Below, piece by piece: positions 44,214 through 53,127 of a stretch of DNA of 64,000 nt. Origin of the DNA: Streptomyces chromofuscus (GTDB lineage Bacteria; Actinomycetota; Actinomycetes; Streptomycetales; Streptomycetaceae); assembly GCF_015160875.1 (NCBI RefSeq), contig NZ_CP063374.1, positions 3,224,001-3,288,000 on the forward strand. Direction: 5' to 3'. Both the position numbers and the translations under genes were made by a program. Every line of letters begins with the position of its first letter. Positions within the stretch are counted from its first letter, which is position 1. The notes below the pieces were generated by a model. It was not told the DNA's origin. It searched no databases and worked only from the letters and a program-made list of their open reading frames with translations.

Positions 44214-45365
44214 TCAGGCCACCACGGTCGCCCTGAAAAGCGTTCCCGTACCGGACACTTCGGCCTTTTCACCGGCCGGTACGAAGACGGACTGCCCCGC
44301 CGTCAGCTCGTGCTCGCCCGCCCGCACCGACCCCGCCGTGCACAGCAGGATCTGCGGGGTCGGGCGCGTGAGGTCCCGGGTGGCGCCGCCCTCCGGGAGC
44401 ACGTACCGGGAGAGCCGGAACTCGTCGATGGGAGTCTCGTAGACCTCCTCGCCGTCCGGGGACGCCGCCGGGCGCAGGACGCCGGGGTCGCTCGCCTCGA
44501 AGCGGACGACGCGCAGGAGTTCGGGGACGTCGACGTGCTTGGGGGTCAGGCCGCAGCGCAGGACGTTGTCGGAGTTGGCCATGATCTCGACGCCGAGGCC
44601 GTCGAGGTAGGCGTGCGGGATGCCGGCGCCGAGGTAGAGGGCCTCTCCCGGCTGGAGGCGGACGTGGTTGAGCAGCATCGCGGCGATCACGCCGGGGTCG
44701 CCCGGGTAGTGGTGGGCGAGGTCGGCGTACGGGGCGTGCGCGCCCCCGAGACGTGCGCAGGCCTCGGCGGACTCGGCGACCGTGCGGGCCATCTTCTCCG
44801 GGTCCGCGGTGAGAACGGCGGTGAGGACCTCACGCAGCGCCGCGTCCTCGGGGTCCGCGCGCAGCAGGTCGACGTACGGCTTGAGGGAGTCGACGCCGAG
44901 GGCGTCGAGCAGGTCCGCGGCCTCGTGCGGGGCGCGGAAGCCGCACAGACCGTCGAACTCGGTGAGCGCGCAGATCAGTTCCGGCTTGTGGTTGGCGTCC
45001 TTGTAGTTGCGGTGCGGGGCGTCCACGGGGACGCCGCGGCGCTCCTCCTCGGCGTAACCCTCCTTGGCCTGCTGCAGGTTGGGGTGCACCTGGAGGGAGA
45101 GCGGGGCGCCGGCGGCGAGGATCTTGAGGAGGAAGGGGAGGCGCGGACCGAACTTGGCGACGGCGGCCGAGCCCAGCTCCTGCTCGGGGGCGGCCGCGAT
45201 GACGTCGACGAGCGTGCCGCGCTCGGTGCGCGAGGGTGCGCCCGGGTGGGCACCCATCCACACCTCCGCCTGGGGTTCGCCGGTCGGCTCGACGCCGAGC
45301 AGCTGCGGGATCGCGGTGGTGGAACCCCAGGCGTAGGGGCGGACGGTGTTGTCGAGGCGGTCCAT
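44214..45365 (-). CDS. manA: Mannose-6-phosphate isomerase, class I
   Basis: Interconverts fructose-6-phosphate and mannose-6-phosphate, feeding GDP-mannose for glycans and glycosylation. The 383-residue protein has the zinc-site motif SLQVHPNLQQAKEGYAEEE, the sequence NHKPELICAL with conserved residues, and YLGAGIPHAYLDGLGVEIMA. The ATG at 45365 (MDRLDNTVRPYAWG) matches the family start; an upstream in-frame start at 45407 is not needed. It is 150 bp downstream of the SIS-domain gene and part of the manB-trm112-SIS-manA series. Confidence 0.95.
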   Translation of the reverse strand: MDRLDNTVRPYAWGSTTAIPQLLGVEPTGEPQAEVWMGAHPGAPSRTERGTLVDVIAAAPEQELGSAAVAKFGPRLPFLLKILAAGAPLSLQVHPNLQQAKEGYAEEERRGVPVDAPHRNYKDANHKPELICALTEFDGLCGFRAPHEAADLLDALGVDSLKPYVDLLRADPEDAALREVLTAVLTADPEKMARTVAESAEACARLGGAHAPYADLAHHYPGDPGVIAAMLLNHVRLQPGEALYLGAGIPHAYLDGLGVEIMANSDNVLRCGLTPKHVDVPELLRVVRFEASDPGVLRPAASPDGEEVYETPIDEFRLSRYVLPEGGATRDLTRPTPQILLCTAGSVRAGEHELTAGQSVFVPAGEKAEVSGTGTLFRATVVA

Positions 45366-45515
45366 ACGGTTCTCTCTGCCGGTTCTGTGTGCGGAGGACG
45401 TGCGCACGAAAGACGTCCGGCGCCTCGCGCACGGCGTCGTGCGTACGACGTCGGTCTTCTCCGTGTTCGGGCGCCGTTTCCCTCTCGTACGAAGGTCGGG
45501 GCGTGCTGGATCAGA

Positions 45516-46646
45516 TCAGGCCCTCGATGTGAGCGCCAGGTAAACGGCGGCGAAATCCGTGATGGCGATCAGTTCGGAGAGGGTCTCCAGTTCGCCGCCG
45601 GCCTCCGGCTCCAGCTCGCTGATCGGCGTGTCGTGGCTGAGGGCCAGGTCACGGGCGGCGGGAGCGGCGGTGAGGCCGCCGATCGGGCGGTCGCGCAGCA
45701 GCACCACGCGCGCGTGCAGGGCAGGCGGCTCCTCCACCCGGTCACGGAAGAAGTCGTCGGGGTCGGCGCTGGCCGCGAGCGGGCCGGCGAGCAGGGCGCT
45801 GTGCTCGGCGAGCGCCTCGGGGAGTTCGGCGACGACGGCGGGCCGGCCGGACAGTTCGGCGAGCGCGGCGGCGAAACGGCGGCCCGCCGGGCCGGCCGAT
45901 GAGCCCTCCGTCCAGATCACCGGGAGCGCGTCGGCGAGTTCGGCGGCCAGGGTCTTGGCGGCATTGCTGTACGTCGCGATGGCAGGCCCGCAGCGTTCGG
46001 CGATGTGGTCGAGCCGATCGGCGACCTTCTCCAGGGCGTCCGGCGCGGCGGCGAGCAGGCCGATGCGGTCCAGCAGCGCGAGCAGCGGCGTGAGCAGCGC
46101 CCACAGCACACCGGGGGCGGACGCGGCGAGGGGTTCGTCCTGCTCGTACGGGGCGGTCGCCATCGGTACGAAGAGGCCGTGGGCGGCGCCGGCGACGGCA
46201 TCGGCGAGCGGGGTGCCGGCGGGGGCCACGGCGGCCACCGTGCAGCCGCGGCGGTAGGCCTGCTCGGCGAGCAGGGACAGGCCCGGTTCGGTACCGTCCG
46301 GGGTGGCGATCAGGAGCAGGTCGACGGAGCCGGCCCAGCCGGGGAGTTCCCAGCGCAGGGCGCCCGCGGCGGGGGCGACGCCGGTGGGGGCGAGGCGGGC
46401 GACGGGGCTGCCGGGACCGGCCAATGTGCCGAGCAGGTCGGCGGCGTGGGTCGCGGCGGCACCGGGGCCGGCGATGAGGACGGCGCGCGGGCGACCGTCG
46501 GGTTTCAGCTCGCCGACTCCCGCCTCGGTGGCGTGCCGGGCGGCGGTGCGGACGCGGGCACCGGCCTCGGCGGCGCCGCGCAGCAGGCCGCGCTGGTCGG
46601 CCTGGGCGAGGCCCTCCGGGGAGTCGAGCAGCGATTCGTCGAGCAT
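45516..46646 (-). CDS. SIS-domain protein (TobH/phosphomannose-isomerase-like)
   Basis: A 376-residue protein with two sugar-isomerase-like halves. The first (about 50-170) has AVLIAGPGAAATHAADLLG and VDLLLIATPDGTEPGLSLLA; the second (about 210-370) has KTLAAELADALPVIWTEGSS and ends ELIAITDFAAVYLAL. It resembles bifunctional phosphoglucose/phosphomannose isomerases but lacks clear catalytic motifs. The M. tuberculosis counterpart is the TobH gene Rv3256c, also between manA and manB. The ATG at 46646 has GGAGG 6 nt upstream. Function unknown; its place suggests a role in mannose metabolism. Confidence 0.88.
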   Translation of the reverse strand: MLDESLLDSPEGLAQADQRGLLRGAAEAGARVRTAARHATEAGVGELKPDGRPRAVLIAGPGAAATHAADLLGTLAGPGSPVARLAPTGVAPAAGALRWELPGWAGSVDLLLIATPDGTEPGLSLLAEQAYRRGCTVAAVAPAGTPLADAVAGAAHGLFVPMATAPYEQDEPLAASAPGVLWALLTPLLALLDRIGLLAAAPDALEKVADRLDHIAERCGPAIATYSNAAKTLAAELADALPVIWTEGSSAGPAGRRFAAALAELSGRPAVVAELPEALAEHSALLAGPLAASADPDDFFRDRVEEPPALHARVVLLRDRPIGGLTAAPAARDLALSHDTPISELEPEAGGELETLSELIAITDFAAVYLALTSRA

Positions 46647-46735
46647 GGGCGGCAGCCTCCGAACGCCGGGGGTCGTTTGTGCGGGCGGCGGGTCCGTCTT
46701 GCGCCGGCCTGGTGCGCGCGGGCGTCTACGGGCCG

Positions 46736-46906
46736 TTACGCCGGGCGGCGGGCCTCGTCGACGAGGAGGACGGGGATGCCGTCGCGGACGGGGTACGCCA
46801 GGCCGCAGTCCTGGCCGGTGCATACCAGCTCGGTGTCCCGCTCCTCGAGGGGAGCGTGACAGGCCGGGCAGGCGAGGATCTCCAGAAGGCCGGCTTCGAG
46901 CGGCAT
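46736..46906 (-). CDS. Trm112-family zinc-binding protein
   Basis: A 56-residue protein, [20 protein letters not shown], with cysteines at 13, 16, 29 and 34 in the Trm112/YcaR pattern and the end [16 protein letters not shown]. In eukaryotes and archaea Trm112 activates methyltransferases; the bacterial partner is unknown. GAAGGGA lies upstream of the ATG. It is 89 bp upstream of the SIS gene, in the same transcription unit. Longer frames upstream are spurious. Confidence 0.92.
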   Translation of the reverse strand: MPLEAGLLEILACPACHAPLEERDTELVCTGQDCGLAYPVRDGIPVLLVDEARRPA

Positions 46907-47264
46907 GGGGCGTCCCTTCGGGCGGGTGTGTGTACCCGTGCGGGTACGTGTGGTCGTGCGGATGTGCCTGGTCAGGGTACCGCCGTCGGGGCGGGCTGTG
47001 TCGGGATCCGGGTGGCACGGTCGGCACGGCCGGAGGGGGACGGCTGCGGGAGGCCAGGGCGGCGGGCCGAGAGGAGGGGTGACAGGCGCACAGAGCGACT
47101 GGGGCAGAGGGGACGGCTCCAGGCGCAGCCGGCGACCCCTGGCGCTCCCCTCGCCCACTCCAGCTCACCTGGGCCGCATGAGTCCCGCAGCGCTCGGCTC
47201 AGCCCGCAAGAATCAGCACAGCCCCGGCCCGGCAAGGACCAGCCGGCCCCCGCCCACGACCAGC
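46907..47264. other. Gap of 358 bp between manB and trm112
   Basis: No gene is supported. Long overlapping frames here are low-complexity Arg/Pro/Gly. A promoter for trm112-SIS-manA may lie close to 46930-47000. No clear terminator for manB is visible. Confidence 0.5.
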
Positions 47265-48629
47265 TCATCCCCGAATGATCGCCAAAGCCTCGTCCCGCAC
47301 CTTCGCCATGGTCACCTCGTCCCGCGCCTCCGCGTTCAGGCGCAGCAGCGGCTCGGTGTTGGAGGGGCGGACGTTGAACCACCAGTCCTCGGCCGTGATC
47401 GTGAGGCCGTCGAGTTCGTCGAGGGTGACGCCCTCGCGGCCCTCGAACGCCGACCTGAGCGCGGCCAGCCGGGCCTGCTGGTCGTCGACGGTGGAGTTGA
47501 TCTCGCCGGACCCGGCGTACCGGTCGTACTGGTCGACCAAGGAGGACAGCGGGCCCTCCTGGCCGCCGAGCGCCGCCAGGACGTGGAGGGCGGCCAGCAT
47601 GCCCGTATCGGCGTTCCAGAAGTCGCGGAAGTAGTAGTGCGCGGAGTGCTCGCCGCCGAAGATCGCGCCGGTGCGCGCCATCTCGGCCTTGATGAAGGAG
47701 TGGCCGACACGGGTGCGGATCGGCGTGCCGCCGTTCTCCCGCACGACCTCGGGGACCGTCCAGGACGTGATCAGGTTGTGGATGACGACGCCCTCGCCGC
47801 CGTGCCTGGCCAGCTCGCGCGCGGCGACCAGCGCGGTGATGGCGGACGGCGAAACGGGGTCGCCGTTCTCGTCGACGACGAAGCAGCGGTCGGCGTCGCC
47901 GTCGAAGGCGATGCCGAGGTCGGCGCCCTCGGCGCGCACGCGCTCCTGGAGGTCGACGATGTTGGCCGGGTCCAGCGGGTTCGCCTCGTGGTTGGGGAAC
48001 GTGCCGTCCAGCTCGAAGTACATCGGCACGAGGTCCAGGGGCAGGCCCGAGAAGACCGTGGGGACCGTGTGGCCGCCCATGCCGTTGCCGGCGTCGACGA
48101 CGACCTTCAGGGGGCGGATGGAGGTCAGGTCGACGAGGGAGCGCAGGTGGGCCGCGTAGTCCTCCAACGTGTCGCGCTGCGTGATCGTTCCCCGCTGCGC
48201 CACCGGCTCGGGGGCGCCCGACTCGCTCCACCGCTCGACGAGTTCGCGGATCTCGGCGAGGCCGGTGTCCTGGCCGACCGGTGCGGCGCCCGCGCGGCAC
48301 ATCTTGATCCCGTTGTACTTGGCCGGGTTGTGCGACGCGGTGAACATGGCGCCGGGCAGGTTCAGCGCGCCCGACGCGTAGTACAGCTGGTCGGTGGAGC
48401 AGAGGCCGATCTCGGTGACGTCGACGCCGCGCAGCGCCGCCCCGCGCGCGAAGGCGCGGGACAGGCCGGGGGACGAGGGCCGCATGTCGTGCCCGATCAC
48501 GATCGCGTCGGCGCCGGTCACCTGGACGAAGGCCGCCCCGAAGAGCTCGGCCAGCGGCTCGTCCCACTGGTCCGGGACGACCCCGCGAACGTCGTACGCC
48601 TTCACGATCTGCGACAGATCAGCAGCCAC
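47265..48629 (-). CDS. manB: Phosphomannomutase/phosphoglucomutase
   Basis: Converts mannose-6-phosphate to mannose-1-phosphate (and often the glucose equivalents). The 454-residue alpha-D-phosphohexomutase has the phosphoserine loop TASHNPAKYNG, the metal loop IAFDGDADRC, the sugar loop GGEHSAHYYF and the phosphate-binding loop RPSNTEPLLRLNAEA. It starts at GTG 48629 (VAADLSQIVKAYDVRG) with AGGAGGG 6 nt upstream; the longer frame to 48704 lacks such a site. It is the downstream partner of manA in GDP-mannose synthesis. Confidence 0.96.
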   Translation of the reverse strand: MAADLSQIVKAYDVRGVVPDQWDEPLAELFGAAFVQVTGADAIVIGHDMRPSSPGLSRAFARGAALRGVDVTEIGLCSTDQLYYASGALNLPGAMFTASHNPAKYNGIKMCRAGAAPVGQDTGLAEIRELVERWSESGAPEPVAQRGTITQRDTLEDYAAHLRSLVDLTSIRPLKVVVDAGNGMGGHTVPTVFSGLPLDLVPMYFELDGTFPNHEANPLDPANIVDLQERVRAEGADLGIAFDGDADRCFVVDENGDPVSPSAITALVAARELARHGGEGVVIHNLITSWTVPEVVRENGGTPIRTRVGHSFIKAEMARTGAIFGGEHSAHYYFRDFWNADTGMLAALHVLAALGGQEGPLSSLVDQYDRYAGSGEINSTVDDQQARLAALRSAFEGREGVTLDELDGLTITAEDWWFNVRPSNTEPLLRLNAEARDEVTMAKVRDEALAIIRG

Positions 48630-48731
48630 GGCCAACCCTCCTGAAAGTCCTATCGGTGCACCCAAACTACCCGCCCGAGCTGACAACGCACTGTGTGGAA
48701 GCAAAGTGGTCGTCCAGACGTAACCCTGAGG

Positions 48732-50348
48732 TCAGGGCAGCATCCAGCCGAGCACCGGTGAACTCTGGCCGACCACAATCAGACACATCACGAGCAGCAG
48801 TCCCAGACTCCAGGGCAGCACCTTGCGCAGCAGATCTCCCTCACGGCCCGCGAGCCCGACGGCAGCGCAGGCGATGGTGAGGTTCTGCGGGGAGATCATC
48901 TTGCCGAGGACGCCGCCCGAGCTGTTGGCGGCGGCCAGCAGTTCCGGCGACAGCCCCGACTCGCGCGCGGCGGTCACCTGCAGCGCCCCGAACAGGGCGT
49001 TGGCCGAGGTGTCCGAACCGGACACGGCGACGCCGAACCACCCCAGGACCGGCGACAGGAACGCCAGCCCCGCGCCGGCCGCCGCCACGAAGTGGCCGAT
49101 GGTGCCCGCCTGTCCGGAGAGGTTCATGACGTACGCGAGGGCCAGTACGGAGGTCACCGTCAGGATCGCGAACCGCAGCTCGTACACCGTCGCGAGCCAT
49201 TCCTTGACCGCCACGCGCGCGTGCACCCCGATCACGAACGCCGTGCACACCCCGGCGAGCAGCACGAGCGTGCCGCCGGTGGAGACGATCGGCCACGTGA
49301 ACACGTTGCCGCCGACCCGCTCCCCGTCCGGTCCGAGGACGTCCAGCAGGGGCCAGTCGTACGTCTGCGTCGCCCGGGCCAGCCAGTCCTTGACCGCCGG
49401 GATCTGCGCCACGGAGAAGACGGCCACGATCAGCGCGTACGGGGCGTACGCCCGCACGACCTCGGCGCGCGGGTCCTCCTCGTCCAGTTCCTCGCTCCGT
49501 ACGCCGGTCAGCACGGACGCGCGGACGGGTTCCGCGGCGGGCCTGCGGGCCTGCGGTACGGCGACCAGGGCGCCCGCGCCGGCCAAGGCGGCGGCGATGT
49601 CGGCGAGTTGCGCGGAGAGGTAGTTGGAGGCGGCGAACTGGGCCACGGCGAAGGCGACTCCGCACACCACGGCCGGCACCCAGGTCTCCCGCAGCCCACG
49701 CCGCCCGTCGACGAGCCCGATCAGCACCAGCGGCACCACGAGGGCCAGCAGCGGGGTCTGACGCCCCACCACGGAGGCGACGTCCTCCAGCGGCAGCCCG
49801 GTGACCTGCGCGAGTGTCACCACCGGTGTGCCCATGGCGCCGAACGCCACGGGCGCGGTGTTGGCGACCAGCGCGACGATCGCGGCCTTCACCGGTTCGA
49901 AGCCGAGGGCGACGAGCATCACCGAGCAGATCGCGACCGGCGCACCGAACCCGGCGAGCGCTTCCAGCAGGGCCCCGAAGCAGAAGGCGACGACGAGCGC
50001 CTGGATGCGCGGATCGTCGGACAGCCGCCCGAAGGACCGGCGCAGGATGTCGAAGTGCCGCGTCCGGACGGTCATCCGGTACACCCACAGGGCGTTGACG
50101 ACGATCCACAGGATGGGGAAGAGCCCGAACACGGCTCCCTGGGCGGCGCTGGAGAGCGTCTGGTCCAGCGGCATGCCGTACGCGAGCCAGGCGACCAGGA
50201 CGGCCGCGAGCAGACCCGCGAGGCCCGCCAGGTGGGCCTTCATGCGCACGCCGCCGAGCAGGACCAGGACGATCACGAGGGGCAGGGCCGCCACCAGGGC
50301 GGACAGGCCGAGTGAGCCGGCGACGGGTTCCAGTTCCTGGACGTACAC
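48732..50348 (-). CDS. lldP: L-lactate permease
   Basis: A 538-residue LctP-family permease with about 12-14 membrane helices for proton-coupled uptake of L-lactate (or glycolate). Family landmarks are GALLEALAGFGAPVAICSVM, VANTAPVAFGAMGTPVVTLA, and ANALFGALQVTAA with NSSGGVLGKMISPQNL. The start is the GTG at 50348 with GGGGAGG about 6 nt upstream. No lactate dehydrogenase gene is adjacent. A 15-bp palindrome just upstream of the ribosome site is a likely operator. Confidence 0.95.
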   Translation of the reverse strand: MYVQELEPVAGSLGLSALVAALPLVIVLVLLGGVRMKAHLAGLAGLLAAVLVAWLAYGMPLDQTLSSAAQGAVFGLFPILWIVVNALWVYRMTVRTRHFDILRRSFGRLSDDPRIQALVVAFCFGALLEALAGFGAPVAICSVMLVALGFEPVKAAIVALVANTAPVAFGAMGTPVVTLAQVTGLPLEDVASVVGRQTPLLALVVPLVLIGLVDGRRGLRETWVPAVVCGVAFAVAQFAASNYLSAQLADIAAALAGAGALVAVPQARRPAAEPVRASVLTGVRSEELDEEDPRAEVVRAYAPYALIVAVFSVAQIPAVKDWLARATQTYDWPLLDVLGPDGERVGGNVFTWPIVSTGGTLVLLAGVCTAFVIGVHARVAVKEWLATVYELRFAILTVTSVLALAYVMNLSGQAGTIGHFVAAAGAGLAFLSPVLGWFGVAVSGSDTSANALFGALQVTAARESGLSPELLAAANSSGGVLGKMISPQNLTIACAAVGLAGREGDLLRKVLPWSLGLLLVMCLIVVGQSSPVLGWMLP

Positions 50349-50363
50349 AAGCGCCTCCCCGGG

Positions 50364-50378
50364 TTCCGCGATGCGGAA
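50364..50378. promoter_or_regulatory. Candidate operator upstream of the lactate permease
   Basis: TTCCGC-GAT-GCGGAA is a perfect palindrome 16 bp upstream of the start codon. Its site suggests repression of the permease by an unlinked regulator. Confidence 0.45.
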
Positions 50379-50480
50379 AACGATTTCTCACGGGTAAACG
50401 GAATGATCGTGTCCGCGACAAGCCGCAGTCAATGGGCGTGCAGCATGCAACAAAAACGGAAGGAGAGGCGGAGCGGGCGC

Positions 50481-50855
50481 TCAGTTGTCGGGCGAGCGCA
50501 GAACCCGCAGGTGGCCACGGCGCGCGACCTCCATCGGGTCCGCCGCGCGACCACCGCCGCCGGCCTGAGCCGCGCGCTCCTGCGGACGGGCGGCCTCGCG
50601 CACCGCGTTGGCGAGCGCTTCCAGGTCGTCACCGCTGGGGCGGGCCGGAGCCGAACCGTCGAGGAGCCGGACGACCTCCCAGCCGCGGGGGGCGGTGAGG
50701 CGCTCGGAGTGCTCGGCGCACAGGTCGTAGCAGTGGGGTTCGGCGTAGGTGGCGAGCGGGCCGAGGACCGCGGTCGAGTCGGCGTAGACGTACGTCAGCG
50801 TCGCTACGGCGGGACGGCCGCAAGCGGTGCGCGAACAGCGACGTACAGGGCTCAC
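50481..50855 (-). CDS. DUF3499 family protein
   Basis: A 124-residue conserved actinobacterial protein. The start VSPVRRCSRTACGRPAVATL and the run HCYDLCAEHSERLTAPRGWE hold Cys7, Cys12, His41, Cys42, Cys46 and His49, a plausible zinc site. The C-terminal third is disordered and varies in length. No function is known. It starts at a GTG with TACCGT 8 nt before it and no ribosome site, so the mRNA is probably leaderless. It is divergent from the zincin-like gene, as in M. tuberculosis Rv3258c/Rv3259. Confidence 0.93.
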   Translation of the reverse strand: MSPVRRCSRTACGRPAVATLTYVYADSTAVLGPLATYAEPHCYDLCAEHSERLTAPRGWEVVRLLDGSAPARPSGDDLEALANAVREAARPQERAAQAGGGGRAADPMEVARRGHLRVLRSPDN

Positions 50856-50922
50856 GACGTTGGACGGTACCGCACTCTTGAGCGGGCCGCGACGACTCTC
50901 CACCAGGTCACTCCACCGTGTC

Positions 50923-50959
50923 GTGTGGCGAGAGGCCCCACAGGCCCCTCTCGCCACAC
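50923..50959. promoter_or_regulatory. Perfect 13-bp hairpin in the DUF3499/zincin divergent region
   Basis: GTGTGGCGAGAGG faces CCTCTCGCCACAC with an 11-nt loop, 68 bp from the DUF3499 start. It resembles a terminator by strength but lies between divergent genes. The whole gap (50856-51197) is 342 bp and holds no gene. Confidence 0.6.
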
Positions 50960-51154
50960 CCGGCTGACCTGCGCGGACAGGCCCACCCGGTGTCTCGTAC
51001 GACTACGAAACCGGTCAACACCGCACATAAACGCCACCAGTTGCCTCACGATCGCCGGTCTCGGAGAGATATGGAATCGAGCCCAACCTTGGCTGGAATG
51101 GTCATCCTGTGACATGCCGTGCGGCGGCGGGCGAAGGTCCGGAATGACGCGTGG

Positions 51155-51176
51155 GCGCCGGGCACGCGCCCGGCGC
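51155..51176. promoter_or_regulatory. Palindrome next to the -10 of the zincin-like gene
   Basis: GCGCCGGGC-ACGC-GCCCGGCGC is a perfect 9+9 palindrome. It is followed 6 bp later by TACGCT (51183-51188), a good -10 for a leaderless start at GTG 51195 or ATG 51198. It occupies the -35 zone and could be an operator. Confidence 0.4.
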
Positions 51177-51197
51177 GAGGACTACGCTTCACCAGTG

Positions 51198-51647
51198 ATG
51201 GACAACCGAGTACCGCCCCGTGCCGCAGGCCCCGGGCCCCGCCGCCGTGATCGTCACGGACGGGGCATGCGCGGCCCGATCGCGCCCCCTCAGGTGCCGC
51301 TCGCGGCGAGCCGTGCCGAGGCGTTCGCGGATCTGGTGCAGGACTCCGTGGAGCGCCTGGAACGGCGGTGGCCGCAGCTTGCCGACATCGATTTCCTCGT
51401 CCTGGAAGTGCCGAGGCTGGACGGCCCCGGGCAGGTGTGGAACGACGAGGCGGTGCCGCTCGGCGGCATCGTTCCGGCCCGTGAGGGGCGTCCCGCGCGG
51501 GTGGTCGTCTACCGGCGTCCCGTCGAGATCCGCACCAAGGGCCGCGACGAGCGGGCGGCACTGGTGCACGAGGTCGTCGTCGAGCAGGTCGCCGAGCTGC
51601 TCGGACTGACACCGGAGACGGTGGATCCGCGGTACGGGGAGGAGTGA
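51198..51647 (+). CDS. Zincin-like metallopeptidase family protein with a degenerate motif
   Basis: A 149-residue protein of the small zincin-like family (PF06262), with LDGPGQVWNDEAVPLGG and VVVYRRPVEIRTKGRDERAA as conserved segments. The family motif HExxHxxG is here HEVVVEQVAELLG: His124 and Glu125 remain, but position 128 is Val instead of the second His. Proteolytic activity is doubtful. The start is the ATG at 51198 or the GTG at 51195, with a -10-like TACGCT just upstream and no ribosome site. M. tuberculosis Rv3259 is at the same place. Confidence 0.85.
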   Translation: MDNRVPPRAAGPGPRRRDRHGRGMRGPIAPPQVPLAASRAEAFADLVQDSVERLERRWPQLADIDFLVLEVPRLDGPGQVWNDEAVPLGGIVPAREGRPARVVVYRRPVEIRTKGRDERAALVHEVVVEQVAELLGLTPETVDPRYGEE

Positions 51648-51663
51648 GCCGGCGGCGTGCCGC

Positions 51664-53127
51664 CTACCTCTGCACCACCGACAGGTCCTGCTCCGCCTCC
51701 GGCACGGCCACCGTCCCCCGGTCGTCGGGGAGCGTCTGGATGGTGAAGGCCGGGACGCCGTCCTGCGTCGCCGTGAGGGTCCGGGACGCGTAGACCGCGC
51801 CACCCGAGACCGACTCCACCGTCAGCGCGTAGGTGCCCTTCAGGCCGCTCGGCACCGGCACCTCGACGTCCTGCGTCGTGCCCGCCTCGACCGTGTACGT
51901 CTTCGACTCCGCCGCGCCCGGCTCGGTACCCGCCGACGCCGTCACCTTGACCTGCGCCGACTCCCCCGGCGCGGCCGCCAGCGACAGGGTCACGCCCTTC
52001 GCGGTGTTGCCGACCGCCGTCGCCCGCGCCCCGACGGCCCGGGCGGCGGGGATGAACGCCGTCTCCTGGGAGCCGCCCTTGCCGCGCACCACCTGCACGG
52101 CCGCCACCACGGGCACCGCCCGGTCCGTGGGCGTCAGGACCAGCGATCCGGCCTCGCCCCGGGTGACGTCCCCGAGGTCGACCGCGGTCGTCGCGCCCGA
52201 CTTCACGTGCAGGGTCTCCTGCCCGGCGGGCGTGATCAGCCCGTTCGGGGAGGCGAGCCGCACCTCCAGGTCCGCGTCGGCGTCCCCCGGCGTGAACGCG
52301 ACCAGCCGCACTGCCGTCGCGTCCTTGGGGATCCCCGGCAGCACCAGGCTCCCCGCGGGATCCGCGGCCGCCGCCAGCCAGTCGCCGCCCGCCTCGTCGT
52401 CCAGGGCCTGCACCGCGGCACCGACCCGCCCGCTGCGGACGTTCACATGAACCGTGAGGTCGGCCTCCGCGGCCTCGGTCAGCGTCGACAGCAGCACCGG
52501 CTCGCTGGAATTCGGCGCGACGGTGATGCCCTCGCCCACCGTGGACTCCAGCGCGCCGTCCTTGCCGTACAGCTCGATGTCCACCACGGCGGCGGAGTCG
52601 TCCGGGTTGGTCAGGTGCACGTAGTCGGTCCGCCCGTCGGCCGTACTGGCGCCCGGGAACCAGAAATCGGTGTCCGGCGCCGAGCAGGCGATCCCCAGCA
52701 GCCCCCGCCCGGCACCGGCGCTGACCTCGGTCGTCTCCTGGACGGTCCACCCGGGCGCGAACGTGCCCTCCGCCGTGCCGATCAGCGCGGGCGCGTCGCC
52801 GCCCGAGGTCTCTCCGGAGACCGGCGAGCCGGGCTCCCCGGGTTCCAGCACGGGTTTGCCGGCCTCGCCGTCGCCGGCCGGCCGCAACGCGCCCTTGCCC
52901 TGGGCGCCCGTGCCCTCGGTGACCGGTGTGAAGGAGGTGTACGTCGTCTCGGCGAGGTCGGAGGTGCTGGGCGCGGGGCAGGCCAGACTCGTGCGCTCCA
53001 CCGGCAACCGGGCCGCCGCCCTTGCGGTGTCCGTGCCGGTCGCCTCCGGGGCGGACAGCGTGGCGAACCCGGTGAGGGCGGCGAGCGCGCCGACGCCGGC
53101 GATCAGGGACAGGGTGGTGCGGTTCAC
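51664..53127 (-). CDS. DUF5719 family extracytoplasmic protein
   Basis: A 487-residue protein with one N-terminal hydrophobic segment (about 4-26, TLSLIAGVGALAALTGFATL) acting as signal or anchor. The rest is beta-rich (AVVDIELYGKDGALES, YVHLTNPDD), with repeated Ig-like or propeller-like strands. The start GTG overlaps the stop of the upstream glycosyltransferase (GTGA), so the two are coupled. This pairing is conserved in Streptomyces and suggests a partner that acts outside the cell on the same glycan. No enzymatic motif is seen. Confidence 0.88.
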   Translation of the reverse strand: MNRTTLSLIAGVGALAALTGFATLSAPEATGTDTARAAARLPVERTSLACPAPSTSDLAETTYTSFTPVTEGTGAQGKGALRPAGDGEAGKPVLEPGEPGSPVSGETSGGDAPALIGTAEGTFAPGWTVQETTEVSAGAGRGLLGIACSAPDTDFWFPGASTADGRTDYVHLTNPDDSAAVVDIELYGKDGALESTVGEGITVAPNSSEPVLLSTLTEAAEADLTVHVNVRSGRVGAAVQALDDEAGGDWLAAAADPAGSLVLPGIPKDATAVRLVAFTPGDADADLEVRLASPNGLITPAGQETLHVKSGATTAVDLGDVTRGEAGSLVLTPTDRAVPVVAAVQVVRGKGGSQETAFIPAARAVGARATAVGNTAKGVTLSLAAAPGESAQVKVTASAGTEPGAAESKTYTVEAGTTQDVEVPVPSGLKGTYALTVESVSGGAVYASRTLTATQDGVPAFTIQTLPDDRGTVAVPEAEQDLSVVQR

